A stretch of DNA of 64,000 nucleotides from Fundidesulfovibrio magnetotacticus (GCF_013019105.1 NZ_BLTE01000015.1:54008-118007), one strand, 5' to 3'. Shown: positions 24,038 to 33,821, counted from the stretch's first letter. Notes: generated from the letters alone by a model not told the origin. Program-made: numbers and translations.

Positions 24038-25867
24038 ATGCGCATTTTGCTCGCCGAGCCACGATACTACACCTCCGACCGCACGCCGTACCTCCCGCTG
24101 GGCCCGGCCTACGTGGCGGCAATGCTCCTCCGGGGAGGGCACGAGGCGATCGGCCTCAACGCCAACAGCATGCCCGGAACGGCCGAGGAGGTCGCCAAGG
24201 CCGCCGTCCGTCTGGCCGACGGCACGGGGTGCGGGGCCATCGCCATGGGCGGGCTGTGCACGACATATCGTTTCCAGCAAACGTTCTTCCGCACGGTCAA
24301 GGCCTTGTCGCCCGAAACCGTGCTCATCACCGGGGGCAACCTCTTTTCGTCAGAACCGGAATTCTGCATGGAACAGTTCGGGGTCGACCACGGCGTGCTC
24401 GGCGAAGGCGAACTGACCATGCTCGAACTGGTCAACGCCCTCGAATCCGGTTCAGACCCGGCCCAGGTGCAAGGCGTCGTGTCCATGAGCGACGGGCAGG
24501 TCACGCGCTCGCCCGCGCGCCCCGTTATTCGCGATCTCGACTCATTGCCTTTCCCGGCAAGGGAAATCTTCCTCACTCCCGAGGAGATCGCCTCGGTCGG
24601 CGTTTCCATTTACACGAGCCGATCCTGCCCGTTCCACTGCACGTTCTGCTATCATCCCCCGGGGAGCGTCTATCGGAAACGCTCCGTCCCCAGTGTCATC
24701 GAAGAGATCAACGCTCTGCACTGCGCCTATGGCTTTACCGCGTTCGGGTTCGGCGACGAACTGTTCGCCCTCGACAAAACCTGGACGCAACAGTTCTGCG
24801 ACGCCATCGAGCGTTTGAGCTTCATAACGAATTGGTCTTGCCAGATGCGAGCCACCGATGCGGATCCCGCGTTGCTCAGGCGCATGCGCCAGGCCGGCTG
24901 CAGGGCCGTTACCATGGGCTTCGAGAGCGGGTCCGACACCATTCTCAGGTCGATGAAAAAAAAGATCACTTCAGCCATTTCACGCAAGGCGATCCACGAC
25001 GTCCGCGCGGCCGGGATATGCACCGCCGGGGGCATCATCCTCGGCGATTTCGAAGAAACCCCCGAAACCGTGCGCCAGACGGTCGATTTCCTCAAGGAGA
25101 CCGCACTGGTGCCCTTCGGCGACATCGGCTTCATTGTTCCTTACCCCGGGTCTCCCATCTATGACCGTTGTCTGCGCGAAGGATTGATCGCCGACAAGGC
25201 CGACTTCATTTCGTCCCTCAGCACATTCGGCAAGCTACGAGTCAACATGACCAGAATGCCGGACGAGGACTTGCTCGAACTGCAGGAGTGGGCTTCGCGT
25301 GAATACTACGCCTATTCACTGGCCAACAGACGCGGCCACATCGTTCAGGTTCTGGATGAAACGCCTTTTACTTCCGGCCTGTCCATCGCCTGCCAGACTT
25401 GCGGCGGGAATTTCCCTCTGGAAATCTCCGGCTTCTCCTTCGAGATCCAGCGCTATTGTCCCCATTGCCAATACCCTGTCTACATCGATCCCTTTGTCGT
25501 GCCTCACATCGAACGCGCCACGGCGGAGTTCCGCGCCATCATGTCAGGACTTCGCGGCACGGACCGGGACGTCTGGGTGACGCCCGCGAGCATCGAATGC
25601 ATGCGCCTTTCCCACGGGCTCCAGATTCCGGAAGAGAACCTGCGCGGTTTCCTCGACAGCAGCGCCGAACGGCAGCTCTACCCCCACATGGGACGCCCCG
25701 TGCGCATGCGAGACAGCGAGACTTTACGCACAATAGCACCGGCGCACGTAGCCGTGGTGAGCGTCCGCTACCAGGATGCGATCCTGCGCGAGCTGGAGGC
25801 GATGGCCATCCCGGACATCGTTGTCGTCCCGCTGTTCGCTCCGCATCCGCGGGCCTCAGGGAACTGA
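24038..25867 (+). CDS. B12-binding domain radical SAM protein
   Basis: 609 residues. N-terminal cobalamin-binding-like Rossmann domain (MRILLAEPRYY, LPLGPAYVAAMLLRGGH, VLITGGNLFSSEPE, GVLGEGELTMLEL), a central radical SAM domain with the cluster SCPFHCTFCYHPPG at about residues 200-212, GFGFGDELFALDK-type strands and GFESGSDTILRSMKKK, then a C-terminal extension with two CxxC pairs (CQTCGGN and YCPHCQYPVY) that look like a small zinc ribbon. This is class B-like architecture; many members methylate or modify natural products, but the substrate is unknown. The gene stands alone after a GAGGAG site, is lower in GC than its neighbours and lies between two terminators, suggesting transfer. Confidence 0.88.
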   Translation: MRILLAEPRYYTSDRTPYLPLGPAYVAAMLLRGGHEAIGLNANSMPGTAEEVAKAAVRLADGTGCGAIAMGGLCTTYRFQQTFFRTVKALSPETVLITGGNLFSSEPEFCMEQFGVDHGVLGEGELTMLELVNALESGSDPAQVQGVVSMSDGQVTRSPARPVIRDLDSLPFPAREIFLTPEEIASVGVSIYTSRSCPFHCTFCYHPPGSVYRKRSVPSVIEEINALHCAYGFTAFGFGDELFALDKTWTQQFCDAIERLSFITNWSCQMRATDADPALLRRMRQAGCRAVTMGFESGSDTILRSMKKKITSAISRKAIHDVRAAGICTAGGIILGDFEETPETVRQTVDFLKETALVPFGDIGFIVPYPGSPIYDRCLREGLIADKADFISSLSTFGKLRVNMTRMPDEDLLELQEWASREYYAYSLANRRGHIVQVLDETPFTSGLSIACQTCGGNFPLEISGFSFEIQRYCPHCQYPVYIDPFVVPHIERATAEFRAIMSGLRGTDRDVWVTPASIECMRLSHGLQIPEENLRGFLDSSAERQLYPHMGRPVRMRDSETLRTIAPAHVAVVSVRYQDAILRELEAMAIPDIVVVPLFAPHPRASGN

Positions 25868-26063
25868 TCCGGGGCCGGGGGCTACCCCTTGCGCGCGAAG
25901 GGCGCACAAGACGCGCACGGGCTGGCCGCTGGCGTGATCGTTCCGTTGGTTTCCTCGCGCGCGACGGACACGGAAGACGCCTGCGTGCCCACCGGCAGGG
26001 ACCGGCTTCCCTTCGGCTTATCTCTTCCCGGGTCTCCCCCGCGTCGTGCGGCCTTCCATACGG

Positions 26064-26098
26064 AAAAGGGCGGGCCAGGCCGAAGCCTGACCCGCCCG
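26064..26098 (-). terminator. Rho-independent terminator after pheT
   Basis: On the minus strand GGGCGGGTCAGGC, loop TTCG, then GCCTGGCCCGCCC followed by TTTT. It ends the thrS-to-pheT operon. Confidence 0.92.
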
Positions 26099-26120
26099 GG
26101 GAAGCGAAACGCCCGAGCGT

Positions 26121-28520
26121 CTACTGCTGCAGGCGCACGGGCAGGGCCTTGCCCAGGGCGGCGCAGAGGGCCTGATGGGCCTTGTCCACGTCCTTGTCCG
26201 TGAGGGTGCGCTCGGCGTGGCGGTAGGTGGCGCGCAGGGTCACGTTCTTTTCCACCGCGCCCTTGGGCTCGAAGAGGTCGTGGACGGCCACGTCCTCCAG
26301 GATGGCGGGGCGGGCGTCCAGGGCCGCCTTGAGCAGCTCCGCCACCGAGAGTCCGGCGGGCGTCACCAGGGTCACGTCGCGCCGCGAGGGGGGGAACTTG
26401 GGGAGCGCGGCGTGGCGCACGGCCCGGCGCTGGTGGCGGCGCATGAGCGCCTGGGCGTCCAGCTCGGCCAGCCAGAGGTCCGCCCGGGCCTCGAAGGAGG
26501 CGGCCACGTCGGGCAGAACGCGGCCCAGCACACCCAGCGTACGCCCCTCCAGGGAAACCTCGACGCAGGGCGAGAGCCAGGAGTGGTCGGCCTTGCGCGC
26601 GAACCGCGCGCCGTGCAGGCCCAGCGAGCCCAGAAGGTGTTCCACCAGGCCCTTGAGGTCGGAATAGTCTGCCTTCTCCTCGGGCCAGGGGAAGCCGCCG
26701 AAGCGCGCGCCGTGCAGGGCGATGGCCAGGTGGTCGGTCTCGCGCACCGTGGTCTCGGAGGCCTTGTCGGCCACGAAGATCTTGGCGATCTCGAAGAGGC
26801 GCAGGGCGGCGTTGCCCTGGTTCAGGTTGTGGCGCACGCTCTTGAGCAGGCCCGGGGCCAGGCTGGGGCGCATGACGTTCTGGTCTTCCGAGAGGGGGTT
26901 GGCCACGGGGACGCGGCCCTCGCCGGGCAGGCCCAGCAGGTCCAGCTCGTGCTGGCCCACGAAGGAGTAGTTCACGGTCTCGCGCAGCCCAGCGCCCACG
27001 GCCCAGTCCCGCAGGCGGCGCAGGAAGGGAACCTCGGCCCCCAGGGCGTCCTGCACGTCCAGGGACTTGGCCATGCGCGGCATCACGGCCGGGATGCGGT
27101 CCATGCCGTAGACGCGGGCCACCTCTTCCACGAGGTCCACCTCGCGCTCCAGGTCCAGGCGGGCGGGGGGCGGGACGACGCTCCAGGCCTCGGACGACCG
27201 GGCTTCCACCTCGCAGCCCAGGCCCTGCAGGGTCTTGCGGCAGAATTCCCCCGTGAGCTCGATGCCCAGGAGCGCTGCGGCCTTGGCCGGGCGGAAGGAC
27301 AGCGCGGGGGCCTTCCAGGGCCGGGGCTCATGGCTGGCCACGCCGGGCAGCACGCGCCCGTCGGAGTGGGCGGCCATGAGCGCGGCGGCGCGGTTCATGG
27401 CGAAGAGCGATGCGGGCTGATCCACCCCGCGCTCGTAGCGGTAGGACGATTCGCTGGAGAGGCCCAGGCGGCGGCCGGTTTTGCGGATGGTGGCCGGGTC
27501 GAACACGGCGCACTCCAGAAGCACGTCGGTGGAGCGGTCGTTGATCTCGGAGTTCTCGCCGCCCATGACGCCCGCCAGGGCCACGGCCTTGGCCTGGTCG
27601 CAGATGAGCAGGTCGCGCGCGGTGAGGGTGCGCTCCTGGCCGTCCAGGGTGGTGAAGCGCTGGCCGTCCCGGGCGCGCCGGACCTCGATGACGTCCCCGG
27701 CCAGGAGGGAGCGGTCGAAGGCGTGCAAGGGCTGGCCGAGCTCCAGCATCACGTAGTTGGTCACGTCCACGATGTTGTTGAGCGGGCGCTGGCCCATGGC
27801 CGCGAGCCGCCAGCGCATCCAGGCCGGGGAGGGCTTGATCTCCACGCCCTGTATGATGCGCGCGCGGTAGACCGGGCAGCCCGAGGGGTCCTGGATGTCC
27901 ACGCGCACCAGGGAGGAGGCGTCGGGGCCGTGCTCTTCCAGGCGGACCTTGGGCATGGAGAGGGGCAGGCCGAAGGCCATGGCCGTCTCGCGGGCCAGGC
28001 CCAGGATGGAGAGGCAGTCGGCGCGGTTGGGGGTGATGCCGATCTCCAGCACCACGTCGTCCAGGCCGAAGGCCTCGGCCAGGGTCTTGCCCGGGACGGG
28101 CGCGCCTTCCAGGGCCAGGATGCCTTCTGACTTCTCGGCCAGGCCCAGCTCCGATTCGGAGCAGATCATGCCGCACGACTCCACGCCGCGCAGCTTGCTC
28201 TTCTTGATGACGAGCCCGCCGGGGAGCTTCGTGCCGATGGTCGCCACGGGCACGAACTGCCCGGCGGCCACGTTGGCCGCGCCGCAGACGATCTGGAGCG
28301 GCTCGCCTTGGCCCACGTCCACCGAGCAGACGGAGAGCTTGTCCGCGTCGGGGTGCTGCTCGCGGGTGAGCACCTTGCCCACCACCACGTCGGCGCAGGC
28401 GGCGAAGGGCCGCGAGACGCCCTCCACTTCGAGTCCCAGCATGGTCAGGCGGTCGGCCAGGGTGTCGACGGGGCCCTCGTAGGGCACGAATTCACGGAGC
28501 CAGTTGAGCGAAAGGAGCAT
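26121..28520 (-). CDS. pheT: Phenylalanine--tRNA ligase beta subunit
   Basis: 799 residues, full length. The beta subunit forms the alpha2-beta2 enzyme with PheS, edits mischarged Tyr-tRNA and binds tRNA. Domains in order: N-terminal MLLSLNWLREFVPYEG, EMAP-type tRNA-binding domain (VVVGKVLTREQHPDADKLSV, about residues 40-150), B3/B4 editing domain, B5 domain, the catalytic-like core, and the C-terminal ferredoxin-fold anticodon-binding domain (KFPPSRRDVTLVTPAGLSV to the end). It is the last gene of the operon. Unusually, about 800 bp containing a toxin-antitoxin pair separate it from pheS. Confidence 0.97.
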   Translation of the reverse strand: MLLSLNWLREFVPYEGPVDTLADRLTMLGLEVEGVSRPFAACADVVVGKVLTREQHPDADKLSVCSVDVGQGEPLQIVCGAANVAAGQFVPVATIGTKLPGGLVIKKSKLRGVESCGMICSESELGLAEKSEGILALEGAPVPGKTLAEAFGLDDVVLEIGITPNRADCLSILGLARETAMAFGLPLSMPKVRLEEHGPDASSLVRVDIQDPSGCPVYRARIIQGVEIKPSPAWMRWRLAAMGQRPLNNIVDVTNYVMLELGQPLHAFDRSLLAGDVIEVRRARDGQRFTTLDGQERTLTARDLLICDQAKAVALAGVMGGENSEINDRSTDVLLECAVFDPATIRKTGRRLGLSSESSYRYERGVDQPASLFAMNRAAALMAAHSDGRVLPGVASHEPRPWKAPALSFRPAKAAALLGIELTGEFCRKTLQGLGCEVEARSSEAWSVVPPPARLDLEREVDLVEEVARVYGMDRIPAVMPRMAKSLDVQDALGAEVPFLRRLRDWAVGAGLRETVNYSFVGQHELDLLGLPGEGRVPVANPLSEDQNVMRPSLAPGLLKSVRHNLNQGNAALRLFEIAKIFVADKASETTVRETDHLAIALHGARFGGFPWPEEKADYSDLKGLVEHLLGSLGLHGARFARKADHSWLSPCVEVSLEGRTLGVLGRVLPDVAASFEARADLWLAELDAQALMRRHQRRAVRHAALPKFPPSRRDVTLVTPAGLSVAELLKAALDARPAILEDVAVHDLFEPKGAVEKNVTLRATYRHAERTLTDKDVDKAHQALCAALGKALPVRLQQ

Positions 28521-28572
28521 GGACTATGCCTCCGGCGCGGTGGCGTCCCGATGGCGGGAAGCCCTTCGCCAT

Positions 28573-29022
28573 TCAGGATTCGATGAGTTCTCTTGCGTAC
28601 GCGATGGAACGCTTGCACGCTTCAAGCAGGTCCGGCGTGAGGAGCAAAATCTCGTTCATGAGCCGGACAATGTCTTCCAGTTCGTATTCGTGCGCTATCG
28701 TGTTGCGGAGTGCGCGGATTCTTTTGATGGATCCGACATCATCAAAGAGTTCCCGTTTGTCCGCCCTGTTGATCACGTCCAACGGGGTTCCGCTTTCGTA
28801 GAGGTCGTAGGCGTCCAGGGCACGGAAGACTTTTTGAAGCAGGATGTCCGAGGTGCGGGAAAAACGCCCGGCAAGGGCTTCAAAGGCGTCGTAGTCCTCG
28901 TCGGCAGGGGATTCGCGATTCGCCTTGAGACAGATCTCGTACGATTTCCCGAGGCGTTCGGCGGACCGCTCCAGTTGCGCGACGCCCTTGGCGATCAGTT
29001 CCTTGGCAGACAGGGCGCTCAT
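28573..29022 (-). CDS. HEPN domain toxin (HepT-like)
   Basis: 149-residue all-helical protein. The HEPN RNase motif RX4HXY is present as RNTIAHEY at about residues 112-119, the active site by which HepT-type toxins cleave or damage RNA. The N-terminal helices are charged (VAQLERSAERLGKSYEICLKA). It starts at an ATG that overlaps the stop of the nucleotidyltransferase gene by four bases, the standard arrangement of MNT-HEPN toxin-antitoxin systems. GC is lower than in the flanking pheS and pheT. It lies 52 bp upstream of pheT, so any pheT mRNA from the operon passes through it. Confidence 0.88.
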   Translation of the reverse strand: MSALSAKELIAKGVAQLERSAERLGKSYEICLKANRESPADEDYDAFEALAGRFSRTSDILLQKVFRALDAYDLYESGTPLDVINRADKRELFDDVGSIKRIRALRNTIAHEYELEDIVRLMNEILLLTPDLLEACKRSIAYARELIES

Positions 29023-29300
29023 AACCTCACCGCCTTCTCCATGACCATCCGCACGAACGGGTCGCTCCGGTCCTTGGCCACCACGATGTCGATCTTCTGC
29101 TCGCCCAGCCGTTCCTGGAGTTCCCACCACACGTCGCCCTTCTCGGACCAGCCCATGATCTGGGAGAAGACGAGCAGGTCGATGTCGCCGCCGCGCTTGG
29201 AGTCGTCCGCGCGCGAGCCGAAGAGCCACACCTGGGCCTCGGGGTCCTGGGCGCGCACGGCGGCCTTGATGGCCTCCCGTTCTTCGGTGGTCAGGCGCAT
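29019..29300 (-). CDS. MNT-type nucleotidyltransferase antitoxin (MntA-like)
   Basis: 93-residue minimal nucleotidyltransferase. The Pol beta-type signature GS...DxD is FGSRADDSKRGGDIDLLV near residues 27-44, followed by the third acidic position in QKIDIVVAKD. In characterised MNT-HEPN pairs such proteins AMPylate the HEPN toxin and silence it. The gene begins 14 bases after pheS and ends overlapping the HEPN gene. Start ATG at 29300 gives the conserved MRLTTEEREAIKAAV N-terminus. Confidence 0.9.
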   Translation of the reverse strand: MRLTTEEREAIKAAVRAQDPEAQVWLFGSRADDSKRGGDIDLLVFSQIMGWSEKGDVWWELQERLGEQKIDIVVAKDRSDPFVRMVMEKAVRL

Positions 29301-29314
29301 GGCCGCGCGGGCCT

Positions 29315-30364
29315 CTACGCGAACTGGCCCAGGAAGCGCACGTCGTTCTCGAAGAAGAGGCGCAGGTCGCCAACGCCGTACTTGAGCATGGTCACGCGTT
29401 CCACGCCCATGCCGAAGGCGAAGCCGGAGTGCACTTCGGGGTCGATGTCCACGGCCTTGAGCACGTTGGGGTCGATCATGCCGCAGCCCAGGATCTCCAC
29501 CCAGCCCGTGCCCTTGCACACGCGGCAGGTGTCGTCCCCGGCGCGGCCCGTGCCTTCGCAGAGCACGCAGGAGATGTCCACCTCGGCGCTGGGCTCGGTG
29601 AAGGGGAAGAAGCTCGGCCGGAAGCGCACGCGCGTCTCGGCCCCGAAGATGCGGTGCACGAAGAAGGTGAGGGTGCCGCGCAGGTCCGCCATGGTCACGC
29701 CCTTGTCCACGAGGAAGCCCTCGATCTGGTGGAACATGGGGGAGTGGGTGATGTCTGAGTCGCGCCGGTAGACCTTGCCCGGGGCGATGGCCGCCACGGG
29801 GGGCTTGCGCGAGAGCAGCGTGCGCACCTGCAGGGGCGAGGTGTGCGTGCGCAGGAGGATGTTGTCCCCGATGTAGAGGGTGTCCTGCATGTCCCGGGCG
29901 GGGTGCTCGGGGGGGAAGTTCAGGGCCTCGAAGTTGTAGAAGTCCGTCTCGATCTCGGGGCCGGTGACCACCTCGAAACCCATGCCCGCGAAGGCGCGAC
30001 AGATCTCCTCGCTGACCATGGTCAGCGGGTGCGTCCCGCCCAGGGATGGGGCGCGTCCGGGCAGAGCCGGGTCGAAGGAGGCCAGCAGGGCCTCTTCCTC
30101 CTGGCGCTTGAGGGCCTCCAGGCGCAGTGTGTGCCAGGCGGTCAGCTCGTCTTTGAGCTGGTTCGCCGCCTGCCCGGCCTGGCGCTTCTCCTCGGGCGTG
30201 AGCGCGGGGAGCTTGGCCATCACCTGGGCAAGGCGTCCCTTGCGGCCCAGGTAGGCCACGCGCAGGTCTTCCAGGGCCTCGAACGAGGCCGCCTGGCCGA
30301 GGGTGTTTTTGGCTTCCCCGGCCAGGGCGGTCAATTCCTCGATCAGGGCCTGGCCCTGGCTCAC
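29315..30364 (-). CDS. pheS: Phenylalanine--tRNA ligase alpha subunit
   Basis: 349 residues; catalytic subunit charging tRNA-Phe. Features: N-terminal coiled-coil arm (residues 1-90), motif 1 region [19 protein letters not shown], motif 2 [23 protein letters not shown], two CxxC pairs (CVLCEGTGR and CRVCKGTGW, probably zinc-binding, common in bacterial PheS), and motif 3 [18 protein letters not shown]. The start is a GTG overlapping the rplT stop by four bases, so translation is coupled. Confidence 0.97.
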   Translation of the reverse strand: MSQGQALIEELTALAGEAKNTLGQAASFEALEDLRVAYLGRKGRLAQVMAKLPALTPEEKRQAGQAANQLKDELTAWHTLRLEALKRQEEEALLASFDPALPGRAPSLGGTHPLTMVSEEICRAFAGMGFEVVTGPEIETDFYNFEALNFPPEHPARDMQDTLYIGDNILLRTHTSPLQVRTLLSRKPPVAAIAPGKVYRRDSDITHSPMFHQIEGFLVDKGVTMADLRGTLTFFVHRIFGAETRVRFRPSFFPFTEPSAEVDISCVLCEGTGRAGDDTCRVCKGTGWVEILGCGMIDPNVLKAVDIDPEVHSGFAFGMGVERVTMLKYGVGDLRLFFENDVRFLGQFA

Positions 30365-30717
30365 GCGGTCACCTTGGTTTTGGCCAGGGCGGCCAGTTCG
30401 GCGAAGCCGGCCTTCTCGCGCACGGCCATGTCGGCCAGGACCTTGCGGTCCAGTTCGATGCCGGCCAGGGTGAGGCCGTGCATGAAGTTGCCGTAGCTCA
30501 GGCCGTTCTCGCGGGCGGCGGCGTTGATGCGCATGATCCACAGCTTGCGGAACTCGCGCTTCTTCACCTTGCGGTCGCGGTAGGCGTAGGCCATGGCGCG
30601 TTCGACGTTCTCGCGGGCGGTCTCGTAGAGCACCGAACGGGCGCCGACGAATCCCTTGGCAAGCTTCAGATACTTCTTGTGCCGCTTGTGGGCGGCCTGT
30701 CCGCGTTTAACGCGCAT
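30361..30717 (-). CDS. rplT: 50S ribosomal protein L20
   Basis: 118 residues, basic, with the conserved start [22 protein letters not shown] and the domain [29 protein letters not shown] middle (here [18 protein letters not shown]). L20 binds 23S rRNA early in assembly and represses its own operon in several bacteria. A GGAGGG site precedes the ATG. An unusual 285-bp gap separates it from rpmI. Confidence 0.97.
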   Translation of the reverse strand: MRVKRGQAAHKRHKKYLKLAKGFVGARSVLYETARENVERAMAYAYRDRKVKKREFRKLWIMRINAAARENGLSYGNFMHGLTLAGIELDRKVLADMAVREKAGFAELAALAKTKVTA

Positions 30718-30877
30718 GGTGTCCCTCCTGTGGGAAGCGCGGAGAGGATTCGAGAGGATACTTTTGGGAAAAAGTTTCCTCTAGAGCTCTCCTTCAAAAA
30801 CTTTCAATGAGCTTCACGGGCTGTTGCGGCAACTCGTCGAAGCATGGTTTCCTGGTCCGGGCCGATTCTCGCGGCCC

Positions 30878-30932
30878 GTCCCCGTGAGGGGCATGGGAAC
30901 CGCCGGGCGGCTCCCATGCCCCTCACGGGGAC
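30878..30932. repeat. Perfect 21-bp inverted repeat between rpmI and rplT
   Basis: The arms at 30878-30898 and 30912-30932 (GTCCCCGTGAGGGGCATGGGA and its complement) are perfectly complementary, with a 13-base GC-rich loop that can itself fold. No T run follows on the minus strand, so a full terminator is unlikely. It could be a regulatory hairpin for L20 autoregulation, a processing site or an inserted palindromic repeat. Confidence 0.85.
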
Positions 30933-31002
30933 ACGCATTACATCCTGTCGTCCCTGCGCGCGGCGGGGAAGCCCCCCGCCGGACCGGGACGGCGCCCCGG
31001 CC

Positions 31003-31200
31003 CTAGGCGTAAGGCAGCAGGCGGCGAACGGCGCCTTCGTTGGCCGAATCCACGATGGCCGAAGGCGACAGGGCGCGTTTGCGCTTGGCGCTCTTCTTGG
31101 TCAGGATGTGGCGCTTGTTCTGGCGGCGGCGGCGGAACTTGCCGGTGCCGGTGGTGGTGAAGCGCTTGGCGGCGCTCTTGTTGGTCTTGATCTTGGGCAT
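31003..31200 (-). CDS. rpmI: 50S ribosomal protein L35
   Basis: 65 residues, very basic, start MPKIKTNKSAAKRFTTTGTG, then RRQNKRHILTKKSAKRKRAL. Normal length. AGGAGG precedes the ATG. It is the second ribosomal gene after infC; the distance of 83 bp to infC is ordinary. Confidence 0.97.
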   Translation of the reverse strand: MPKIKTNKSAAKRFTTTGTGKFRRRRQNKRHILTKKSAKRKRALSPSAIVDSANEGAVRRLLPYA

Positions 31201-31283
31201 GTTGTCCTCCTGGGAAAATACCGGCCGCCGGGGCTTTACCCCGACGGGTCCGCAGGGCCGTCCCCGCGCGAAACGTTCGAGCG

Positions 31284-31814
31284 CTACACTTTCTTCTTCA
31301 CGGAAGGAGCCAGCATCATGTTCATGATGCGTCCCTCGAAGCGGGGCTCCTGTTCCACTTTGACCAGTTCGCCCAGGTCGACAACGATGCGCTCCAGGAT
31401 TCTGGCGCCGCGATCCTTGTGGACCACCTCGCGCCCCCGGAAGAACACCGCGACCTTGCAGCGGTCGCCTTCCTCGAGGAATTTCCGGATGTGCCTGAGC
31501 TTGGTCTGGTAGTCGTGCTCATCGGTCTTGGGCCGGACCTTGATTTCCTTGACCTGGATGACCGTCTGCTTCTTCCGGGCTTCCTGCTGTTTTTTCTGCT
31601 GCTGGTACTTGAATTTACCATAGTCCATGATCCGGCACACCGGCGGATCGGCGGCGGCGGCAACCTCCACGAGGTCCAGGCCTTTTTCCTGGGCCAAGCG
31701 GAGGGCTTCGCTGGTGGGGATGATCCCCAACTGCGAGCCGTCGTCGGCGATCACACGCACTTCGCGCACGCGAATCTGGTGATTGCAGCGGGCGGTGTCA
31801 CTGGCAGAAGTTAT
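31284..31814 (-). CDS. infC: Translation initiation factor IF-3, probable AUA start
   Basis: IF-3 controls start-codon selection on the 30S subunit. Conserved blocks: [93 protein letters not shown]. The homologous N-terminal block begins before any in-frame ATG, GTG or TTG: the first such codon is the GTG at 31769, already inside the conserved part. An in-frame ATA at 31814 lies eight bases after a perfect GAGGAGG, giving 176 residues, the normal length. infC genes commonly use rare AUU/AUC/AUA starts for autoregulation by IF-3. The start lies inside the last codons of thrS. Confidence 0.88.
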   Translation of the reverse strand: MTSASDTARCNHQIRVREVRVIADDGSQLGIIPTSEALRLAQEKGLDLVEVAAAADPPVCRIMDYGKFKYQQQKKQQEARKKQTVIQVKEIKVRPKTDEHDYQTKLRHIRKFLEEGDRCKVAVFFRGREVVHKDRGARILERIVVDLGELVKVEQEPRFEGRIMNMMLAPSVKKKV

Positions 31815-33735
31815 AGCGCATACCTCCTCGTTTGAATGGGGCTTCGCAGTCTTCCAGAATGGCCTGGATCACCGCGTCGACCCCCTTGAGTCCAAGGTTC
31901 TCGCCGGAGCGCAGGCGCACGTTCACGCCGCCCTCGGCCAGTTCCTGATCCCCGATGACGAGCATGTAGGGGATCTTCTCCAGTTGCGCCTCGCGCACCT
32001 TGTAGCCGAGCTTCTCGTTGCGCAGGTCGGCCTCGGCCCGGATGCCCGCATCGCGCAGCCGCGCGAGCACGGCGCCCGCGTGGGCGTCGTGGGCGTCGGT
32101 GACCGTGAGGATGCGGGCCTGCACGGGCGAAAGCCAACAGGGAAAGGCCCCGGCCGTGTGCTCGATGAGCACGCCCAGGAACCTCTCCACCGCGCCCAGC
32201 ACCACCCTGTGCAGCATCACCGGCCTGTGTCGTTCGCCGTCGGCCCCCGTGTAGGAGAGCTCGAAGCGCTCGGGCAGGGTGAAATCGCACTGGATGGTGG
32301 CGCACTGCCAACGGCGGTCTAAGGCATCCTTGAGTTTGATGTCAATCTTGGGGCCGTAGAAAGCGCCGTCGCCCTCGTTGATGGTGAAGGGCAGGCCGAT
32401 GGACTCCATGGCCTGGCGCAGCGACGTGGTGGCCAGCTCCCAGGCCTCGTCGGAGCCGATGGACTTCTCGGGGCGCGTGGAGAGCTGGGCCTCGAATTCG
32501 AAGCCGAAGAGGTCCACCACGTCCTTGACGAAGTTGATCACCCCGATGATCTCCTCCTGGAGCTGGTCGGGGCGGCAGATGATGTGGGCGTCGTCCTGGG
32601 TGAACTGGCGCACGCGCAAGAGGCCGTGCAGCACGCCGGACTTCTCGTGGCGGTGCACCACGCCCAGCTCGAAGTAGCGCTGGGGCAGGTCGCGGTAGGA
32701 GCGCAGGCGCGACTTGTAGATGAGCATGTGCGACAGGCAGTTCATGGGCTTCACGCCGTAGGCCTGCTCGTCGATCTCGGTGAAATACATGTTCTCGCGG
32801 TAGTTGTCGTAGTGCCCGGAGCGCTCCCAGAGATCGCGCTTCAGAAGCTGCGGGCCCTGCACGATGGAATAGCCGCGCTTGAGGTGCTCCTTGCGCTCGA
32901 AATCCTCCAGGATGGTGCGCACGAGCGCGCCCTTGGGATGCCAGATGATCATCCCGGCCCCGGCCTCCTCGGAGACGCTGAAGAGGTCGAGCTGGGCGCC
33001 CAGGCGGCGGTGGTCGCGCTTCTTGGCCTCTTCGATGCGATGGAGGTAGGCCTTGAGCTCCTTGGGGTCCGCGAAGGCCGCGCCGTAGATGCGCGAGAGC
33101 ATGGGGCGCTTCTCGTCGCCGCGCCAGTAGGCCCCGGCCACGTGGGTGAGCTTGAAGGCCTTCAAAAACCCGGTGGAGGGCACGTGGGGGCCGCGGCAGA
33201 GGTCGGTGAAGGCCCCCTGCGTGTAGAGCGAGACGGTCTCGGCCGGGATGTCGGCCAGCACTTCGAGCTTGTAGCCTTCGCCCATGCCCTTGAAGAGCGC
33301 CTCGGCCTCGGGCTTGGAGACCACGCGGCAGGCGAAGGGGTGGTTGGCGGCGGCGATCTTCTCCATCTCGGCCTGGATGGCTTCCAGGTCCTCGCTGGTG
33401 AAGGGGCGCTCGAAGGCGAAATCGTAGTAGAAGCCGTTCTCGATGGCCGGGCCGATGGTCACCTGGGCGGCGGGGAAGAGTTTCTTCACGGCCTCGGCCA
33501 TGATGTGGGCGGCGCTGTGGCGCACGACCTCCACGCCTTCGGGGGAGTCGGCGGCCACGGGGGCCAGCTCGGCCACGTCGGCGGCAAGCGGGGCGGAGAG
33601 ATCGATCACCGCTTCGCCCAGGCGGGCGGCCACGGTGTTCTTGAAGGCCTTGCCCGAGAGGGCCTTGGAAAGGACCTCACCGGCCGACTGGCCGGGCGCT
33701 GCCTCGACGATCTGTTCTCCGACGCGGACGTTCAC
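31798..33735 (-). CDS. thrS: Threonine--tRNA ligase
   Basis: 645 residues, GTG start. TGS domain at the N-terminus ([20 protein letters not shown]), editing domain with [16 protein letters not shown], class II catalytic core with [38 protein letters not shown] (motif 2) and [39 protein letters not shown] (motif 3), and anticodon-binding domain to the end. First gene of the thrS-infC-rpmI-rplT-pheS operon; its 3' end overlaps infC and its last codons contain the infC ribosome site. Confidence 0.97.
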   Translation of the reverse strand: MNVRVGEQIVEAAPGQSAGEVLSKALSGKAFKNTVAARLGEAVIDLSAPLAADVAELAPVAADSPEGVEVVRHSAAHIMAEAVKKLFPAAQVTIGPAIENGFYYDFAFERPFTSEDLEAIQAEMEKIAAANHPFACRVVSKPEAEALFKGMGEGYKLEVLADIPAETVSLYTQGAFTDLCRGPHVPSTGFLKAFKLTHVAGAYWRGDEKRPMLSRIYGAAFADPKELKAYLHRIEEAKKRDHRRLGAQLDLFSVSEEAGAGMIIWHPKGALVRTILEDFERKEHLKRGYSIVQGPQLLKRDLWERSGHYDNYRENMYFTEIDEQAYGVKPMNCLSHMLIYKSRLRSYRDLPQRYFELGVVHRHEKSGVLHGLLRVRQFTQDDAHIICRPDQLQEEIIGVINFVKDVVDLFGFEFEAQLSTRPEKSIGSDEAWELATTSLRQAMESIGLPFTINEGDGAFYGPKIDIKLKDALDRRWQCATIQCDFTLPERFELSYTGADGERHRPVMLHRVVLGAVERFLGVLIEHTAGAFPCWLSPVQARILTVTDAHDAHAGAVLARLRDAGIRAEADLRNEKLGYKVREAQLEKIPYMLVIGDQELAEGGVNVRLRSGENLGLKGVDAVIQAILEDCEAPFKRGGMRYNFCQ

Positions 33736-33788
33736 GCTCGCTCTCCCGCTTGCCCCGTGCCGGGGCGGCTATACCAGACCCCATTACC

Positions 33789-33812
33789 AAAAAAAGGGAG
33801 GCACCGCCTCCC
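33789..33812 (-). terminator. Second of two tandem terminators after tRNA-Val
   Basis: Minus strand GGGAGGCGGTGCCTCCC followed by seven T; the inner stem is seven base pairs with a short loop. Confidence 0.88.
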
Positions 33813-33821
33813 TAGGATGCC

